This document shows, in pieces, positions 23,469 to 35,761 of a DNA stretch of 64,000 nucleotides. Position 1 is the stretch's first letter. Each line of letters opens with the position of its first letter. The translations under genes and the position numbers were made by a program. The stretch covers positions 17,321,407-17,385,406 of the forward strand of contig NC_079515.1 of NCBI RefSeq assembly GCF_000801105.2. The letters run 5' to 3'. The notes below the pieces were generated by a model. The model made no database searches. It was not told where the DNA came from and worked only from the letters and a program-made list of their open reading frames with translations. The DNA comes from Raphanus sativus (lineage: Eukaryota > Streptophyta > Magnoliopsida > Brassicales > Brassicaceae).

Positions 23469-24421
23469 TGTTGGCATTAAGTGATAATATTGAAAGTTAC
23501 CTTCAATGAATAGTAACTCGGTGAATAGTAACTCCGTGAACAGTAATTTCGATTATTTTGGTTGCTCTAAAAAAATAAACCTATTTATAATTTTGTAGCC
23601 ACCATTGTAAAAATTACGGGAATCATTTTTTCTCATTCTCTTTTTTTCTCTATTGAAATTTTTCATCATCTCTTTATACTGTTCTTGCAAGTTTTTCACG
23701 TTTTTCATGTTTTTCATTTAAGCTCTCATAATTCTATCAAAATTCACAATTAGAGACAGTTTTCTCCTTTCACTATGCATTGCGACAACCAGACAGCAAT
23801 TCACATAGCATCTAATATTGTATTCCATAAAACGATCAAACACATTGAGGTAAATTGTCATAAAATCAGGTAAGCAGTAGAGCAGGAAATCGTTCTTCCT
23901 AGTTATACAAGAAGCGAAGATCAGTTGGCTGATATCTTCACCAAACCAGCAAACACTAAAGTGTGTGAGTTCATTCACCCAAAGCTTGGACTCATAGATC
24001 TACCATCACTCTGATCCTATTCATCATTAATTGTTCTCTACTTGTTTTCCGTCGTATTGTTTTTATCTTAAATAGTTTTTTCAAACTAAGGTTTAATGAA
24101 GAAATGTTTCATGGTTTCCAAACATGACTACTTCATATGGTTAAGTTTTAGGGAGAATGTTGACATGAAGTGATAATAATGAAAATTACCTCGCTTAACA
24201 GTAACTCGGTGAATAGTAACTCCATGAACAGTAATTTCGATTATTTTGGTTGTCCAAAAAAAGATAAACCTAATTATAATTTTGTGGCCACCATTATAAA
24301 ATTTAAGGGATCATTTTTCCTCACTCTTTTTCTCTCTATTGAAATTTTTTTTTCTGCATATTGTTCTTGTAAGTTTTTCATGTTCTTCATTTAAACTCTC
24401 ATAATTCTATCAAAATCCACA
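23469..24421 (+). mobile_element. internally deleted Ty1/copia element with two LTRs
   Basis: Two LTR copies begin TGTTGGCATTAAGTG (23469-23748) and TGTTGACATGAAGTG (24158-24421) and are alike throughout. A polypurine tract agggagaa precedes the second. The 409-base interior keeps only the end of pol: DNQTAIHIASN, then IEVNCHKIR, a stop, and VEQEIVLPSYTRSEDQLADI, the C-terminus of copia RNase H. Gag, protease, integrase and RT are gone. The flanks do not give a clean 5 bp duplication. Confidence 0.85.
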
Positions 24422-25572
24422 ACTAGATGGTGATTATATAATTTATTATTATATTTAAAAGTTGATTTATCTTTCCACTTATGTATGACGGGATAATGCT
24501 TCAGCTTGGAAGGTAACAAGTGGAATCATCTTCTCCAACTTAAGATGTATATTTTGAAATATGAACACCATATGGTAAAAATAACGTTATTCGCTAATAT
24601 TTGCATCTTTTGGAAACGAAGTGTGAAATAATATAATAGTTTTCTGATGTTAAAGAAAAACGAAGTGCGATCAGGTTTTTCAATTTGAGTTTGGCTAAGA
24701 TCTCGGACTTGGAATTTTAATTACTATAAATTAATACTCGATAAACTAATAAATATAATAAATTAATAGTTTTTCTGGTTTTAAATTGGGCTGGTATAAA
24801 ATATAACATAATTCGATAAAACAATAAGATAAAAACATTTAAAAAAATCCTAGTTAAATATATGGTCCCACTGAAATTATAAATTAATAATTATGATATA
24901 TATAAATTTTATATATACATAAATAAAGCATCTTATTGATTTTTAAAAAAAATTGTTTCCAATTTTATTTTATTATTTCTATATTTGGTGTTAATTTGTC
25001 AAATTACATTTAAAACTCATTTGTATACTTCCATATGTATTCAACATACATAATTGTATCAATAATGTCGTAAAATAGATGAAATTCAAATCTATACAGA
25101 TTTAGTTAATATATAATATTATGGAATAAAATATTCTTTTCTTCTTTTAAATATATATTTTTAATATAAGTTTAAAATAAAAAAAAATCTTTAAATAAAT
25201 AGCTCTATAAATTAATAAATTATTATAACTTCAATACTGTTAATTTATAGAGTTTAACTGTATACCCATTCCTAATTTATACTATGGTAAAAATAAACAG
25301 GTTTCTCTGATAACAAATAGAAAGTTAGTGACTTTGAATTGTGGTAACTTGAAACCAAATGAATTTTAATCAACAACTATTATAAACTATGTTTTGATAT
25401 TGTATCAGTCAACATTTTTAACTGTTCAACTCAAAACCTATTTACTTCGATCTTGACTAGATGAAAAATTATAAGTTAGGAGTATGTCTACCCTATTCTA
25501 TTTTCTCTATATAATAGATAATTTCTAAGACAAATATAAATTTTATTTAATGTGTTTCTATAATGGATGAAT
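24422..25572. other. AT-rich intergenic DNA, possible MITE
   Basis: No gene seen. The segment from about 24717 to 25262 has complementary ends (ataaattaat near the left, attaatttataga near the right) and resembles an AT-rich MITE, but no target duplication is evident. Confidence 0.35.
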
Positions 25573-25582
25573 GCCATAATTT

Positions 25583-26243
25583 TTTTTCCATCTAGTAATA
25601 TATTATTAATGGGTCTAAAGCCCAGTAAACCAAAAACATACAAGCCCAAAAGAGGGCAAACTGATAGAAAAAACGATGGGCCTGAAGCCCGATCTCCAAA
25701 TCTAAGTGACACCACACGAACCACGTGTCACAACCAGACTCATCATCTAGGCACGCGTCTCCCGGTCACTACTCGGTGACCCACAACCCTAAACATCGCC
25801 GGAGGAGACGAAAACCACCAGTAGTTTCGCCGGAGCTCCCCGGAGTCATCGATTACCCATCCTTTTTCCGGCTGGACTCTTTTAAGGGAGAGCATCTTCA
25901 GGTCCGTCCCAAGATCTCATCCCTATCCACCGGTAAAAACACACGGACGCCTTCAATCTCAGACGCGACTTGCCTCCTTCACCACCTCGACAGATTTTGT
26001 TTCAAAAGCCGGCGACGCAAAGCTTCGTGAGCCTTTACCCCCCGGGATCATAAGCCGGCGACAACTGATTGTAGAAACCACGTCATCCCGGAGTCAAAAA
26101 CAACACTTAAACAACGGGAGAAGAAACCCGATAGCCTCTCCTCCTCCCGATCGAAACAGAGAAAAACAACAAAAAAAACACAAACTAAAGATTAATCTAA
26201 AGCTAAAGCCGGACCGACGGTGGCTGTGGAAATCCACCCGTCG
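25583..26243 (-). mobile_element. poly(A) retroposon family, copy 2
   Basis: The 10 bp direct repeat gccataattt flanks it (25573-25582 and 26244-26253). The plus strand has a T run right after the left repeat, so the element lies on the minus strand with a 3' A tail. Just inside is a conserved 3' segment (minus strand: ..GGGCTTTAGACCCATTAATAATATATTACTAGATGG). The interior is GC-rich (repeated gccgg and ccggcgac motifs), in contrast to its AT-rich surroundings. The ORF at 25725-26030 shows no domain. Confidence 0.7.
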
Positions 26244-26253
26244 GCCATAATTT

Positions 26254-27569
26254 ATTTTATTATAGAAAATATTATTTTTTCTCTAAATCGCATTTCTAGG
26301 ACCATTTTCAATATACTTCTCTATTCTTTTTTCCTTTCTAATAAAGAAACTCTATAATAGAGATGATTTTATCTCTAATATATTTTTTATTCTTACTTTA
26401 AAAAGGAATATACATAATATATTACTTTTAAAATTTACAAATAGTGCCTCTTATTTGTGAAAGTTATAAACTAACCCAATTTTATTTGAACTTTTCATCA
26501 TATTATGATATAATTTGAACTAAATATTCCTTTAAAAACTATTATGTAATAAAATATATAATCATATTTATATAAAAAGTGCAATTCACCAAAAAGGTAT
26601 TTATTTTTGGTTATAATTGTTACATTAAAAAGTTAAAAGAAATGTAAATAAAAAGTATGTTTCTATTATAAAAGAAATGTAAATAAAAAGTAATGTCTCT
26701 ATTATAGAGAAATGTTATTTTATTTTCTTAGATACAGAGGTGAGATAGTAATCTTTATTTTAGAGTAAGAAATAGAGGTGAGTTAGAATGGTTTTATCCC
26801 CTATTATAGCATTTAAAATAAAAAATAACTATAGATTGGACATGCTCTTATAACATAACTTATATCATTTATTTACTATTAAAAATACTTTGCTTTGCAC
26901 TAGGGATGGACACATAGTAGATATCCGGAGTCTTAAGGATATCCATGATCTGATCCGTTCTCTACGAGTATTTGATTTTTTGATTCGATCCGATCTGTAA
27001 CTCTTCGAATATCCGGTGTTCCAGATATCTGCAAATATCCAAAATTTTGTCGGATATCCGATTCGATCCGTAAAAAATAATAATAAAATTTAAAAATAAA
27101 TAAAAATAATAGAAAAAGAAGAAAATCTGAAATAAAATAATAATATTTCCATAACATTTTTTGAAAAATACATACTTTCAAAATTTTTAATAACTAAATA
27201 ATTAATTTAGCGAATAAAAACATTATTAAACTTATATAGAGATATAAAAGTATATATATTATATAATTTTATAAACATGTATACATATATATGTATATAA
27301 CGGATCGGATCGGATATCCGTTTCTAAAATATTAGTATTTGTGATTTGCTTCGTCTTTGACGGATATTGGATTTTAGTATTTGTTTCGATTCCTTAAGTT
27401 ACGGATATTCGGATTTTTGGATCGAATTGAAACGAATAACGGATCGAATCATAATTTCCGGATGTTTTGCCCACCCGTATTCAGCACTAAAGGGTTTTTA
27501 TCAGCACTTAAAGAACCTCCGTCGACACGAAAATATCTCATCTGCTAAAGAATTTAAGTGAGTTTATAA
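26254..27569. other. AT-rich DNA with a fold-back hAT-like remnant
   Basis: No gene seen. From about 26899 to 27478 the ends (ctagggatggacac and ttttgcccacccgta) form a loose inverted repeat of the TAGGGGTGGGCAAA type. The interior is full of ggatatccg and cggatcgga motifs in both orientations. Confidence 0.4.
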
Positions 27570-27579
27570 ACCAAACAAC

Positions 27580-28773
27580 GGGAAAACGACCATTTCATAC
27601 CCAACCTATCGCGATATGTTCAATTCATACCCGATTTATATGGTTGTGTCAAAACATACATGAATTTATATGGTCATGCTAAACATACCCAACTTATAGT
27701 TTTTGGCAAAATCATACACCAGTCGCCACATTAGCTACCATGTCATCTATTTTTGTTCGTGTAGATGCAACGTCAGCTAATTTTGCTGATGAATATGCTA
27801 TGTGTATAATATTTTTTAGAAAAATATTTAACTTTGTTATAAAAATAAAATTTTAGAAAATATAAAATTTATATATTTTTAGTAAAAGTAACAAATTAAT
27901 TAATTACTTAATTAAATTCTAACTTATATAAGAGATATGTTCGTAAATATTTCAATCATATCAAAAACCGTCATTACAAGAGTTATATATGTATTTAATG
28001 ATTCAAATCTAATGCTAGTGTTGCAGACGTATTATTCTTGATTAATCATGGTTGTGTTAATCTAAATTCTAAATGTAAATAATATACTCATGATTAATAA
28101 AGCGTAAAAATGAATCATGTTACACTTTATTAATCATGATTATATTATTTACATTAAATCTAATTGTTTTAAATTTAAATAACATACCCTTGATTAGTAA
28201 AGCGTAAAAATAAATTATGTTACGCTTTATAAATCATGTTACGTTTTATTAATCATGAGTATGTTGTTTACATTTAAAAAGTTTAGATTAACACAACCAT
28301 GATTAAATCAAGAGTAACACGTCTCCAACACTAGTATTGGATTTGAATCATTACAATACATATATAACTCTTATAAGGACGGTTTTTGATTGGATCGAAA
28401 CATTTACGAATATATCTATTATATAAGATTAAAATTTAATTAAATAACTTTTGTTAATTTGACTAAATAATAAAAAATATAAAATCTTACATTTTCTATA
28501 AAAAAATATTTTTATAACAAAATTATTTAGTTTAAAAAAATTATACACATAGCATCTTCGTCAGCAAAATTAGCTGACGTTGCATCCACGTGAACAAAAG
28601 TAGATGACATGGCAGCTGATTTGGCGACTGGTATATGATTTTGCCAAAATATTATAAGTTGGGTATGTTTTGGCACGATCATATAAGTTTAGGTATGTTT
28701 TTGCACGGCCATATAAATCGTGTATGAATTGAACATATTGCGATATACTGGGTATGAAATGGCTGTTTTCCCA
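27580..28773. mobile_element. Mutator-like fold-back element, 1.2 kb
   Basis: The two halves are long inverted repeats: the left arm begins GGGAAAACGACCATTTCATA and the right end, reversed, begins TGGGAAAACAGCCATTTCAT, with similarity continuing for about 260 bases and then more loosely. The 9 bp direct repeat ccaaacaac flanks it (27571-27579 and 28774-28782). A 9 bp duplication with long terminal inverted repeats is the Mutator-like signature. Non-coding. Confidence 0.8.
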
Positions 28774-29026
28774 CCAAACAACATTAAAGAATTTAAGAGC
28801 CTTTTTCAACACCAGAATCATTTGTCACTAAAATTACATATGCCAATATTAAAGATTAATCGGACATTTGTAAATAAAAAGACAACAGGTCATTGGCTTC
28901 TCCCGAAAGTTCCTGAAAAAGGCGACAAGGATTTTACTGTTCGCTCTGTGCGATTTCAATCCGATTCCTTCGGTAAATCTTCTTCTTTTACCATAAAAAT
29001 TCACTATCACAACTTATCCAAGCAAG

Positions 29027-30130
29027 ATGGACAGAGATCTCTGGAAAGCAATGCAAAATTTAAACATTGGGTCAAATCTTCAACCTCTTCGTCTCTCGCG
29101 AGATACCCAGCGAAGAAACGCAACAGCGAATCGACTCAGTCTGGTGGTTAGAGGACTAAACCCGGCGCATCAAAACCTCACTGGAATGCGCAACACACTT
29201 CCGAAAGCTTGGAGACTTCATGATCGTGTACGAGGCCAAATAAACGATGACGGTACAATCCAGTTCTTCTTTACAGAGGAGCACAATCTCTTATCTGTAA
29301 TAGATAGAGGTCCTTGGTCCTTTAAAGACTGGATGGTTATTATGGATCCTTGGTATAGAAGAGGAAACCCAAACTTCCTTACCACAATATCTTTCTGGGT
29401 TCAAATCTACAACATTCCAAATGAATATCGAAACCAAGAAGTAGTTGAAGAAATAGGAAGAGAGTTGGGACATCTGGAAGGTCTTAGAATAGTGGAGCCT
29501 ACAAGGGATAACTTATCAGAAGTTTGGGTTAGAATAAGATTCGATGCTTACCAGCCGCTTACCTTCACTAGATACATCCACTTTGAAGAAGGAAGGGATC
29601 AAGTACTGCTCCGTTTTGAATACGAAAGGTTAAAGAAGTTCTGCGTGACTTGTGGACGACTAACACATGAAAGAATGGAATGTGGTCATGTTCTGCCTCA
29701 GCCTCAACAACTCATTGAGCAGAATGAAGAAGAACAATTAGGCCAGCAAATAAATCCGCAACAACAGGATCAAGAGCAAGCCTTAGCTGAAGGTGAGCAA
29801 CTAATGGTTGAAAAAGAGGAGGCAGAAAGCCCAATAGAACAAGTTGATCATGACGAAGAGGAAAACTTGGATCAAATCCATATAGCTGAGTATATGCAGG
29901 ATGTTACCCAACTTCTTCTCAACCAAGGAACTCCAGTATCTATCCCAGGCATCTCTTGCCCTACCACAACCTTCGAGATAGGCTCAACCTCCGGTGCAGA
30001 CAGAGGATCAAAAAGAAAGTTCGAAGACATCATCTATGAAGATTCTTACCCAGCTAGAAGACAAAGAATTGAAGAGACTAACGATGAGGATGGCTTGGTG
30101 GTCGCCATAAGACCACCACCGGAGCCATGA
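29027..30130 (+). CDS. LINE ORF1: DUF4283-type nucleic-acid-binding protein
   Basis: A 367-residue ORF1 of the plant L1 type. The first 180 residues match the DUF4283 pattern (LVVRGLNPAHQNLTGM, then RGPWSFKDWMVIMDPW, then FWVQIYNIPNEYRN), thought to bind element RNA. A CCHC zinc knuckle CVTCGRLTHERMEC follows. The C-terminal third is acidic and glutamine-rich (QPQQLIEQNEEEQ). The start is the first ATG in frame with the DUF4283 region (MDRDLWKAMQNL). The stop overlaps the ORF2 start in ATGA (30127-30130), suggesting coupled termination and reinitiation. Intact. Confidence 0.9.
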   Translation: MDRDLWKAMQNLNIGSNLQPLRLSRDTQRRNATANRLSLVVRGLNPAHQNLTGMRNTLPKAWRLHDRVRGQINDDGTIQFFFTEEHNLLSVIDRGPWSFKDWMVIMDPWYRRGNPNFLTTISFWVQIYNIPNEYRNQEVVEEIGRELGHLEGLRIVEPTRDNLSEVWVRIRFDAYQPLTFTRYIHFEEGRDQVLLRFEYERLKKFCVTCGRLTHERMECGHVLPQPQQLIEQNEEEQLGQQINPQQQDQEQALAEGEQLMVEKEEAESPIEQVDHDEEENLDQIHIAEYMQDVTQLLLNQGTPVSIPGISCPTTTFEIGSTSGADRGSKRKFEDIIYEDSYPARRQRIEETNDEDGLVVAIRPPPEP

Positions 30131-33100
30131 GAGTAATACATTGGAATTGTCAAGGCTTAAAGAGGAACCCCTTGACAATTCCATACCTAAAAGACATCCG
30201 GAAGTCTTCTAAACCTGATGTCTTGTTCCTCACTGAAACTAAAAATGGAATAAAGTATGTAAAAAGTATCGGAACAGAGCTAGGCTATGCTCATAGCTAT
30301 GTTTTACCCTCTGAAGGCCTTAGAGGAGGGTTAGCTATTTTTTGGGAAGATCATATCAGTTTGAGTTTTATGAAGAAGCCTTCACTTCATCAAACTGATA
30401 TATGCATCTCGGAAGCAGGAACTCCTACCTTCTACATAACCTACATCTATGGCAATCCGGATCAGAGACTGAGAAACCTGCACTGGAAGAAGCTGATCCG
30501 TATGGCAGAAGCTGGAATCTTCATCAACAAACCTAGAGTGGTCCTTGGAGATCTCAATGATATAAAAAGCAATGAAGAGAAAAACGGAGGTCCGAGAAGA
30601 GCTGAGTACACCTTCAATACGTTTAGGAGAATGCTCAATACTTTGGGTCTCTATGACTTAAAGACTGTGGGAGGTCAGTACACATGGATGGGACACAGGA
30701 AACACTACACTATACAATCTAAAATAGATAGAGTGGTGGCCACAGCTGAGTGGCAAGACATGTTTCCAAGAGCATATGTTAAGCTACTTGACTGGATAGG
30801 TTCTGACCATAAACCACTTCTCCTTAATACAGGTGACAGAAAATGGAAAGGAACAAAGCTCTTCAGATACGATAATAGATGAAGGTTCAACAAAGAAGTC
30901 AAGAAGGAGATTCAGCTCACATGGGAGACAAAGTGTCAGAGTTTACCTGGCAGTCGCTTCCATATAGCACTCAAAAGATGTCGATCAAGTCTTGCCAGAT
31001 GGAAGTCAAAATCTGCAGCAAACTCAGCAAAGAAGATTGAAAAGCTGAAGAATCTCCTAAAACAAGCGTATAACTCTGATCCCTTGGATTTTGCATATAT
31101 AAATACTATAAAAACTAAACTAGCTAAAGAATATAAACTTGAAGAAGAATACTGGAGAACAAAAAGTAGAGTATTATGGTTAAGAGTGGGCGATAAAAAT
31201 ACAAGATTTTTCCACTTAAAAACTAAACAAAGAAGATCTTTTAATCGCATCACTGCAATATGCGATGATACTGGGAAAATCTGTACATCTGAAGAGGAAA
31301 TCCAGAAAATCTTTATAAACTACTTCACTGATCTCTACTCTCTTAACACGGACAGGTCAACTGAAGAGATCATGAAGCATATAAAACCTAAGGTTACAGA
31401 AGAAATGAACAAGGACCTCACCAAACCTGTCTCAGAAGAAGAACTCTTCCAGGCTCTGCGACAAATGGATAGAGAGAAAGCTCCAGGCCCAGATGGATTA
31501 AATCCAGGCTTCTTCAAGGATCATTGGGAGACAATAAAAACAGGTGCATTAAATTTTGCTAAAGCTTTCTTTGATCATGAAAATCTAGACAATGAAATGA
31601 ACCAAACCCACATTTGCCTCATACCTAAAATAGATTCTCCTACAAGCCCTAAAGACTTTAGACCAATCAGTTTATGCAATGTTGCATATAAGTTGATATC
31701 TAAAGTATTAGCAGACCGACTAAAACCCTGGCTTCATCTAATAATATCAGAAAATCAAACAGCTTTTATTCCAAACAGACTCATTACTGACAATATACTC
31801 ATTGCTCATGAACTTCTTCATTCACTGAGCACAAAAAGACTAAAACATCCTTTTTTGGCTTTAAAACTAGATATAAGTAAAGCTTTTGACAAAGTAAAAT
31901 GGAACTACATAGACGATATAATGAAGGGCCTAGGCTTTAATGAGAAATGGTGTAGATGGGTAATGAAATGTATCAGCTCTGCCTCATATTCAATACTAAT
32001 AAACGGTAACCCTGTTGGAAAAATAATACCGAGCAGAGGAATAAGGCAAGGCGACCCCATTTCTCCTTACCTTTATTTATTATGTACTGAAGGATTATCC
32101 TCTATTATTCAAAATAGTATCCAACTCGGAAAACTTCATGGTTTTAAGGCAAGTAGGTCTGGCCCTGCAATCTCTCATTTACTTTTTGCAGATGATTCAC
32201 TACTATTTTGTAAAGCTGAGGAAGGAGAATGCAGAGAGCTAAAACAAATCCTGCAAAACTATGAAGAAGCTTCAGGTCAGGCTGTAAACTTTAATAAATC
32301 AGCTATTATGTTTGGTAAAGGCTTAAGCAGGGAAGAAAAAAAGAACTTGAGCGAATATACAGGAATCCACAGAACAGCTGGGTTTGGTAGATACCTAGGT
32401 CTCCCTGAATTCATAGGCAGAAATAAGTGCAATGCCTTTGATTTTATTACTCAAAAGCTTGAGAGAAAAATAAGCAGTTGGTATACTCGTTTCTTATCCC
32501 CTGCAGGAAAAGAAGTTCTCTTGAAAGCCGTAGCTACAGCTATCCCAGCGTATAGTATGTCATGCTTCCTTCTGCCAAAAAGAGTACTTAATCAGATGAC
32601 AAAAGCCATGAGAAAATTCTGGTGGTCAAACGCCAAGGACAGACAAGGCATACCATGGATAGCTTGGAGTACAATTGTAGACTCCAAAAGTCTGGGTGGA
32701 CTAGGAATAAGAGACCTGAAGGATTTTAACCTAGCTCTTGTTGCAAAACAGAGTTGGAGAATTCTTCAGAATCCAAACTCGTTGCTCAGCAGAGTCTACA
32801 AGTCAAAGTATTTCCAAAAGACTGGACTCTTACAAGCCAAGATAAAATCTAATGCCAGTCATGCATGGAAGAGCATATTGCAAGGTAATGAACTTCTAAA
32901 ATCAGGAATAAGAAAGATTATAGGAGGAGGAGAACAAACTTATATGTGGCTGGATAATTGGCTACCTACAAACCCTCCTAGACCACCAAAAAGCTTAACC
33001 AACTGTATAGACCTGAAGTCAAAAGTTAGTGAATTTCTCAATGCTGAAACCATGTGGTGGGATACTAATAAACTAAGTTCTTTTGTAGACCCGGAGGATA

Positions 33101-34282
33101 TAGAGATTATCAAGAACATAAGGCTATCCATTACAGGCGCTGGCGACTCTAATATCTGGATCTTTACAAAAGATGGTCAATACTCTGCCAAATCAGGTTA
33201 CAAACTCTTACACAATCTCAATCAACATCAAAATAGCCCAAATACAGAGAATTTGGACAGAAACCTTCTAACTGAGGCCTGTAGTAGAATCTGGAAACTT
33301 AATGCTCCGCCAAAGATTAAACTTTTTTTGGTGGAAAGTAGCTCACAATTCAATCTCTACTGCAGAGAACTTATGGAAGAGAAAAATGATAGCAGACTGT
33401 ACATGTCAACTGTGTGGTGAGCATCAGGAGACTACTAACCATCTTCTCTTCCAATGCAGAGTCAGCAAAGAAATATGGAATTTGACGCCACCTATCCAAA
33501 TATCAGGTGACAATTTAATAAGTAACTCATTGATAGAAAATGTAAGCATGATGCTTACCCTCGGTAACAACCAAGTAAAGGATGCAAGTATTTTCCCTTT
33601 CATAGGTTGGAGGATTTGGAAAATGAGAAACGATTTAATTTTCAATGGAAAGAGAAAATCTATACCTGATGTAATTAACCAAGCATTGGTTGACTATAAT
33701 GTTTGGAGGAAAAGATCAGAGGAAAATGAGTTACAAGTTGAATCACCTGAGATCAATGCTACTAATGCTGCATCTGGAAGACACAGCACCATTGAGGATA
33801 TAATTAGTAAAACTAATGCTTTGTGCTGTTTTGTAGATGGTTCTTGGACGTCGCCGAGAGACAAGGCTGGAATTGGATGGGCTCTTTTTAATACTGAAGG
33901 AAAAGCTATATTGGAAGGAAAAGCAGCAATATACCCAGTCAATTCACCACTAGAAGCCGAAGCTGAAGCACTGAGGATGGCGATCGTTCAAATGAGGATG
34001 CTTGGATATCACACAGTTACTTTTTGTGGAGACTCTTCCGACCTCTACGATACCCTCTCAAAAAGGTCCTATCGAACTCCTTATAACAACACAACAAGAT
34101 CTCATTGCCCAACTTATTGCCCAACTCATGTGAAAGACATTGCCTATCTGGCAGAAGGGAACGAATACAATTTTTGTTTTCAAAAAATCAAAAGATCTTG
34201 TAATGTTATTGCAGATAACTTAGCTAAAGAAGGTAGGATTACAAACTCAAGTTATGTTGTAAAATGGAAAAACGTTGTATAA
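30127..34282 (+). pseudogene. LINE ORF2: endonuclease, reverse transcriptase, RNase H
   Basis: ORF2 begins MRVIHWNCQGLKRNPLTI, an apurinic endonuclease start, with LFLTETKN, LGDLNDI and GSDHKPLL. It then has the RT core (RPISLCNVAYKLISKVLADR, FIPNRLITDNILIAHE, LKLDISKAFDKVKW, GIRQGDPISPYLY, LLFADDSLLF), a C-terminal zf-RVT finger (CQLCGEHQETTNHLLFQC) and an RNase H domain (FVDGSWTSPRDKAGIGWALF, then LEAEAEAL, GDSS and DNLAKEG). Two lesions disable it: an in-frame TGA at 30880-30882 and a frameshift in the T run at about 33323-33329. Otherwise the frame is complete, so the element decayed only slightly. Confidence 0.92.
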
Positions 34283-34346
34283 TATTTTCTAATGTATAAT
34301 AAAAAGTTTGCCGACAAAAAAGAAAAAAATCGGACATTTGTAAATA

Positions 34347-34656
34347 CTCATTTTCTTACAGTTCGGTCCATCCCAAATGAAATAGTAGTTTCACCGAAAT
34401 GTATAATATTAGATATTTTTGTTTTGTTTGATGTATTATTATTGATAATAATAATATACCCATCTTTTTTCAAAAAAAATAATAATAATATACCCATCTT
34501 TCTGTTGTTAAAATGGTCGGTTCTGTTGATTAAAGCTCAAAACAATGTGGCATGTCGTTACCTTGAAGTCTTTTTTTAATCAAACCTTGAAGTCTGAATA
34601 CTCCAAATAATGATCTGAGCTAAAACCACACGACTCATATGTGTACACGGTCGTTA
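34347..34656. other. intergenic DNA
   Basis: No gene seen. A short duplicated segment (ataatatacccatctttt) occurs twice near 34455-34500. Confidence 0.4.
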
Positions 34657-34669
34657 TTACTTTTGTATC

Positions 34670-34854
34670 TTTTTTTTTGTGTTTAATCAGGGGGTGATCC
34701 AAAAGCTTTCTAGGCCCAAGACTAATCCTCCTGAAGCCGACGACAATCCACATATTCTTGCGATTTAACGCTAGCCCTGGTGGCCAAGTGGAATCGAACC
34801 CAGAACGGAAGCTCCAGCCGGAGCCCTTTTATCACTAGGCCAAGACAACTTGGT
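34670..34854 (-). mobile_element. tRNA-derived SINE
   Basis: A perfect 13 bp direct repeat, ttacttttgtatc, flanks the element (34657-34669 and 34855-34867). The minus strand begins with a tRNA-like head: A-box-like TGGCCTAGTGAT and B box GGTTCGATTCC (plus-strand ggaatcgaacc near 34791-34801). It ends with an A run (plus-strand T run 34670-34678). About 185 bp, non-coding, presumably mobilised by LINE machinery. Confidence 0.85.
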
Positions 34855-34871
34855 TTACTTTTGTATCATAT

Positions 34872-35012
34872 ATTAAATTGTTACTTTTCTACCAAATCTC
34901 AGTTACTGTCTGCGTGATTAGTAGCAAACAAACTTGTACCAAAGTAAATGTTTACTTTTCTACCAAATCTCACAGTGTTTGCGTGATTAGTAGCAAAACA
35001 AACAGAGATTTA
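34872..35012. repeat. diverged tandem duplication
   Basis: Two units of about 70 bases share ttacttttctaccaaatctcag and gcgtgattagtagcaaa (34878-34938 and 34947-35000). The function is unknown. Confidence 0.75.
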
Positions 35013-35761
35013 AAACACAACAGTGTAATTTTTTGTCGCTACCAATCAAATCAAATTAGTGGAGGGGGGAAAACACAAACCCGCATGCCAACATTTGCGT
35101 CAGACACTCGATCTCTATGTTGTTTTCAAGCTGACTATTGCAGCTCAAATGTACAGAGGGAAATCATGAGGTTTGCTTTGAACTAAGCATACGTTACTTG
35201 GAAGTATGGGTTGGAGCAAGAGCCCAAAGAGATCATGAGTATCTCGCGTCGTCGATTATTACGTACAACTACAATTTATCATCATTATATTATTTTAAGT
35301 ACATACCCAAAAAAATTGTGAAGTTTGAGTGGGGGGACCCAGAAAGCTTTTCACGCGTGCTATCGCAATCCTACGGTCACCATCATGCCCGCATTGAACA
35401 TGAACCACTCAGATTGCTTCATCTAACGGCTCACACTCCCCGTGTTTGACTCTCTTCTGTCCATCCTCTCACGCGTGCTCCCCTTCGCTCTCCTATTGTT
35501 TCCACACTGTTTATTTGATTTTAACCAAAACATCTCTTAACATATTAATTATTGTTATTTTATAAACTTTTCGTTTATAATTCTTAATTGAAAAATATAT
35601 ATCCACAAAAAAAAGAAAAAGGAAAAATATATATCCACATAATGAATTAGTGAAATACATGCATTTCTGTAAACTTTATTTTTGAGAATAGTATGATAAA
35701 CGTCTATATAAGTAGTATATTTTTTGGTCAACGTTTGTATAAGCTGTATAAATTCTACACT
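35013..35761. other. unassigned, less AT-rich DNA
   Basis: No gene or transposon recognised. The stretch 35330-35520 is relatively GC-rich, with two cacgcgtgct motifs (near 35353 and 35471), and looks more like old promoter or leader sequence than the surrounding debris. Confidence 0.3.

Larger units (their letters stand above)
28877..34327 (+). mobile_element. LINE (L1-like non-LTR retrotransposon), full length
   Basis: A 19 bp direct repeat, aatcggacatttgtaaata, flanks the element (28858-28876 and 34328-34346). Inside are two ORFs and a 3' end running into a short A-rich tail (gccgacaaaaaagaaaaa). A perfect target duplication and long open frames show a recent insertion. A 148-base 5' leader precedes ORF1. 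Confidence 0.93.

Noticed and set aside
34773..34850. Functional tRNA gene on the minus strand
   Set aside because: It is the head of a SINE with A tail and target duplication; the A box is imperfect.
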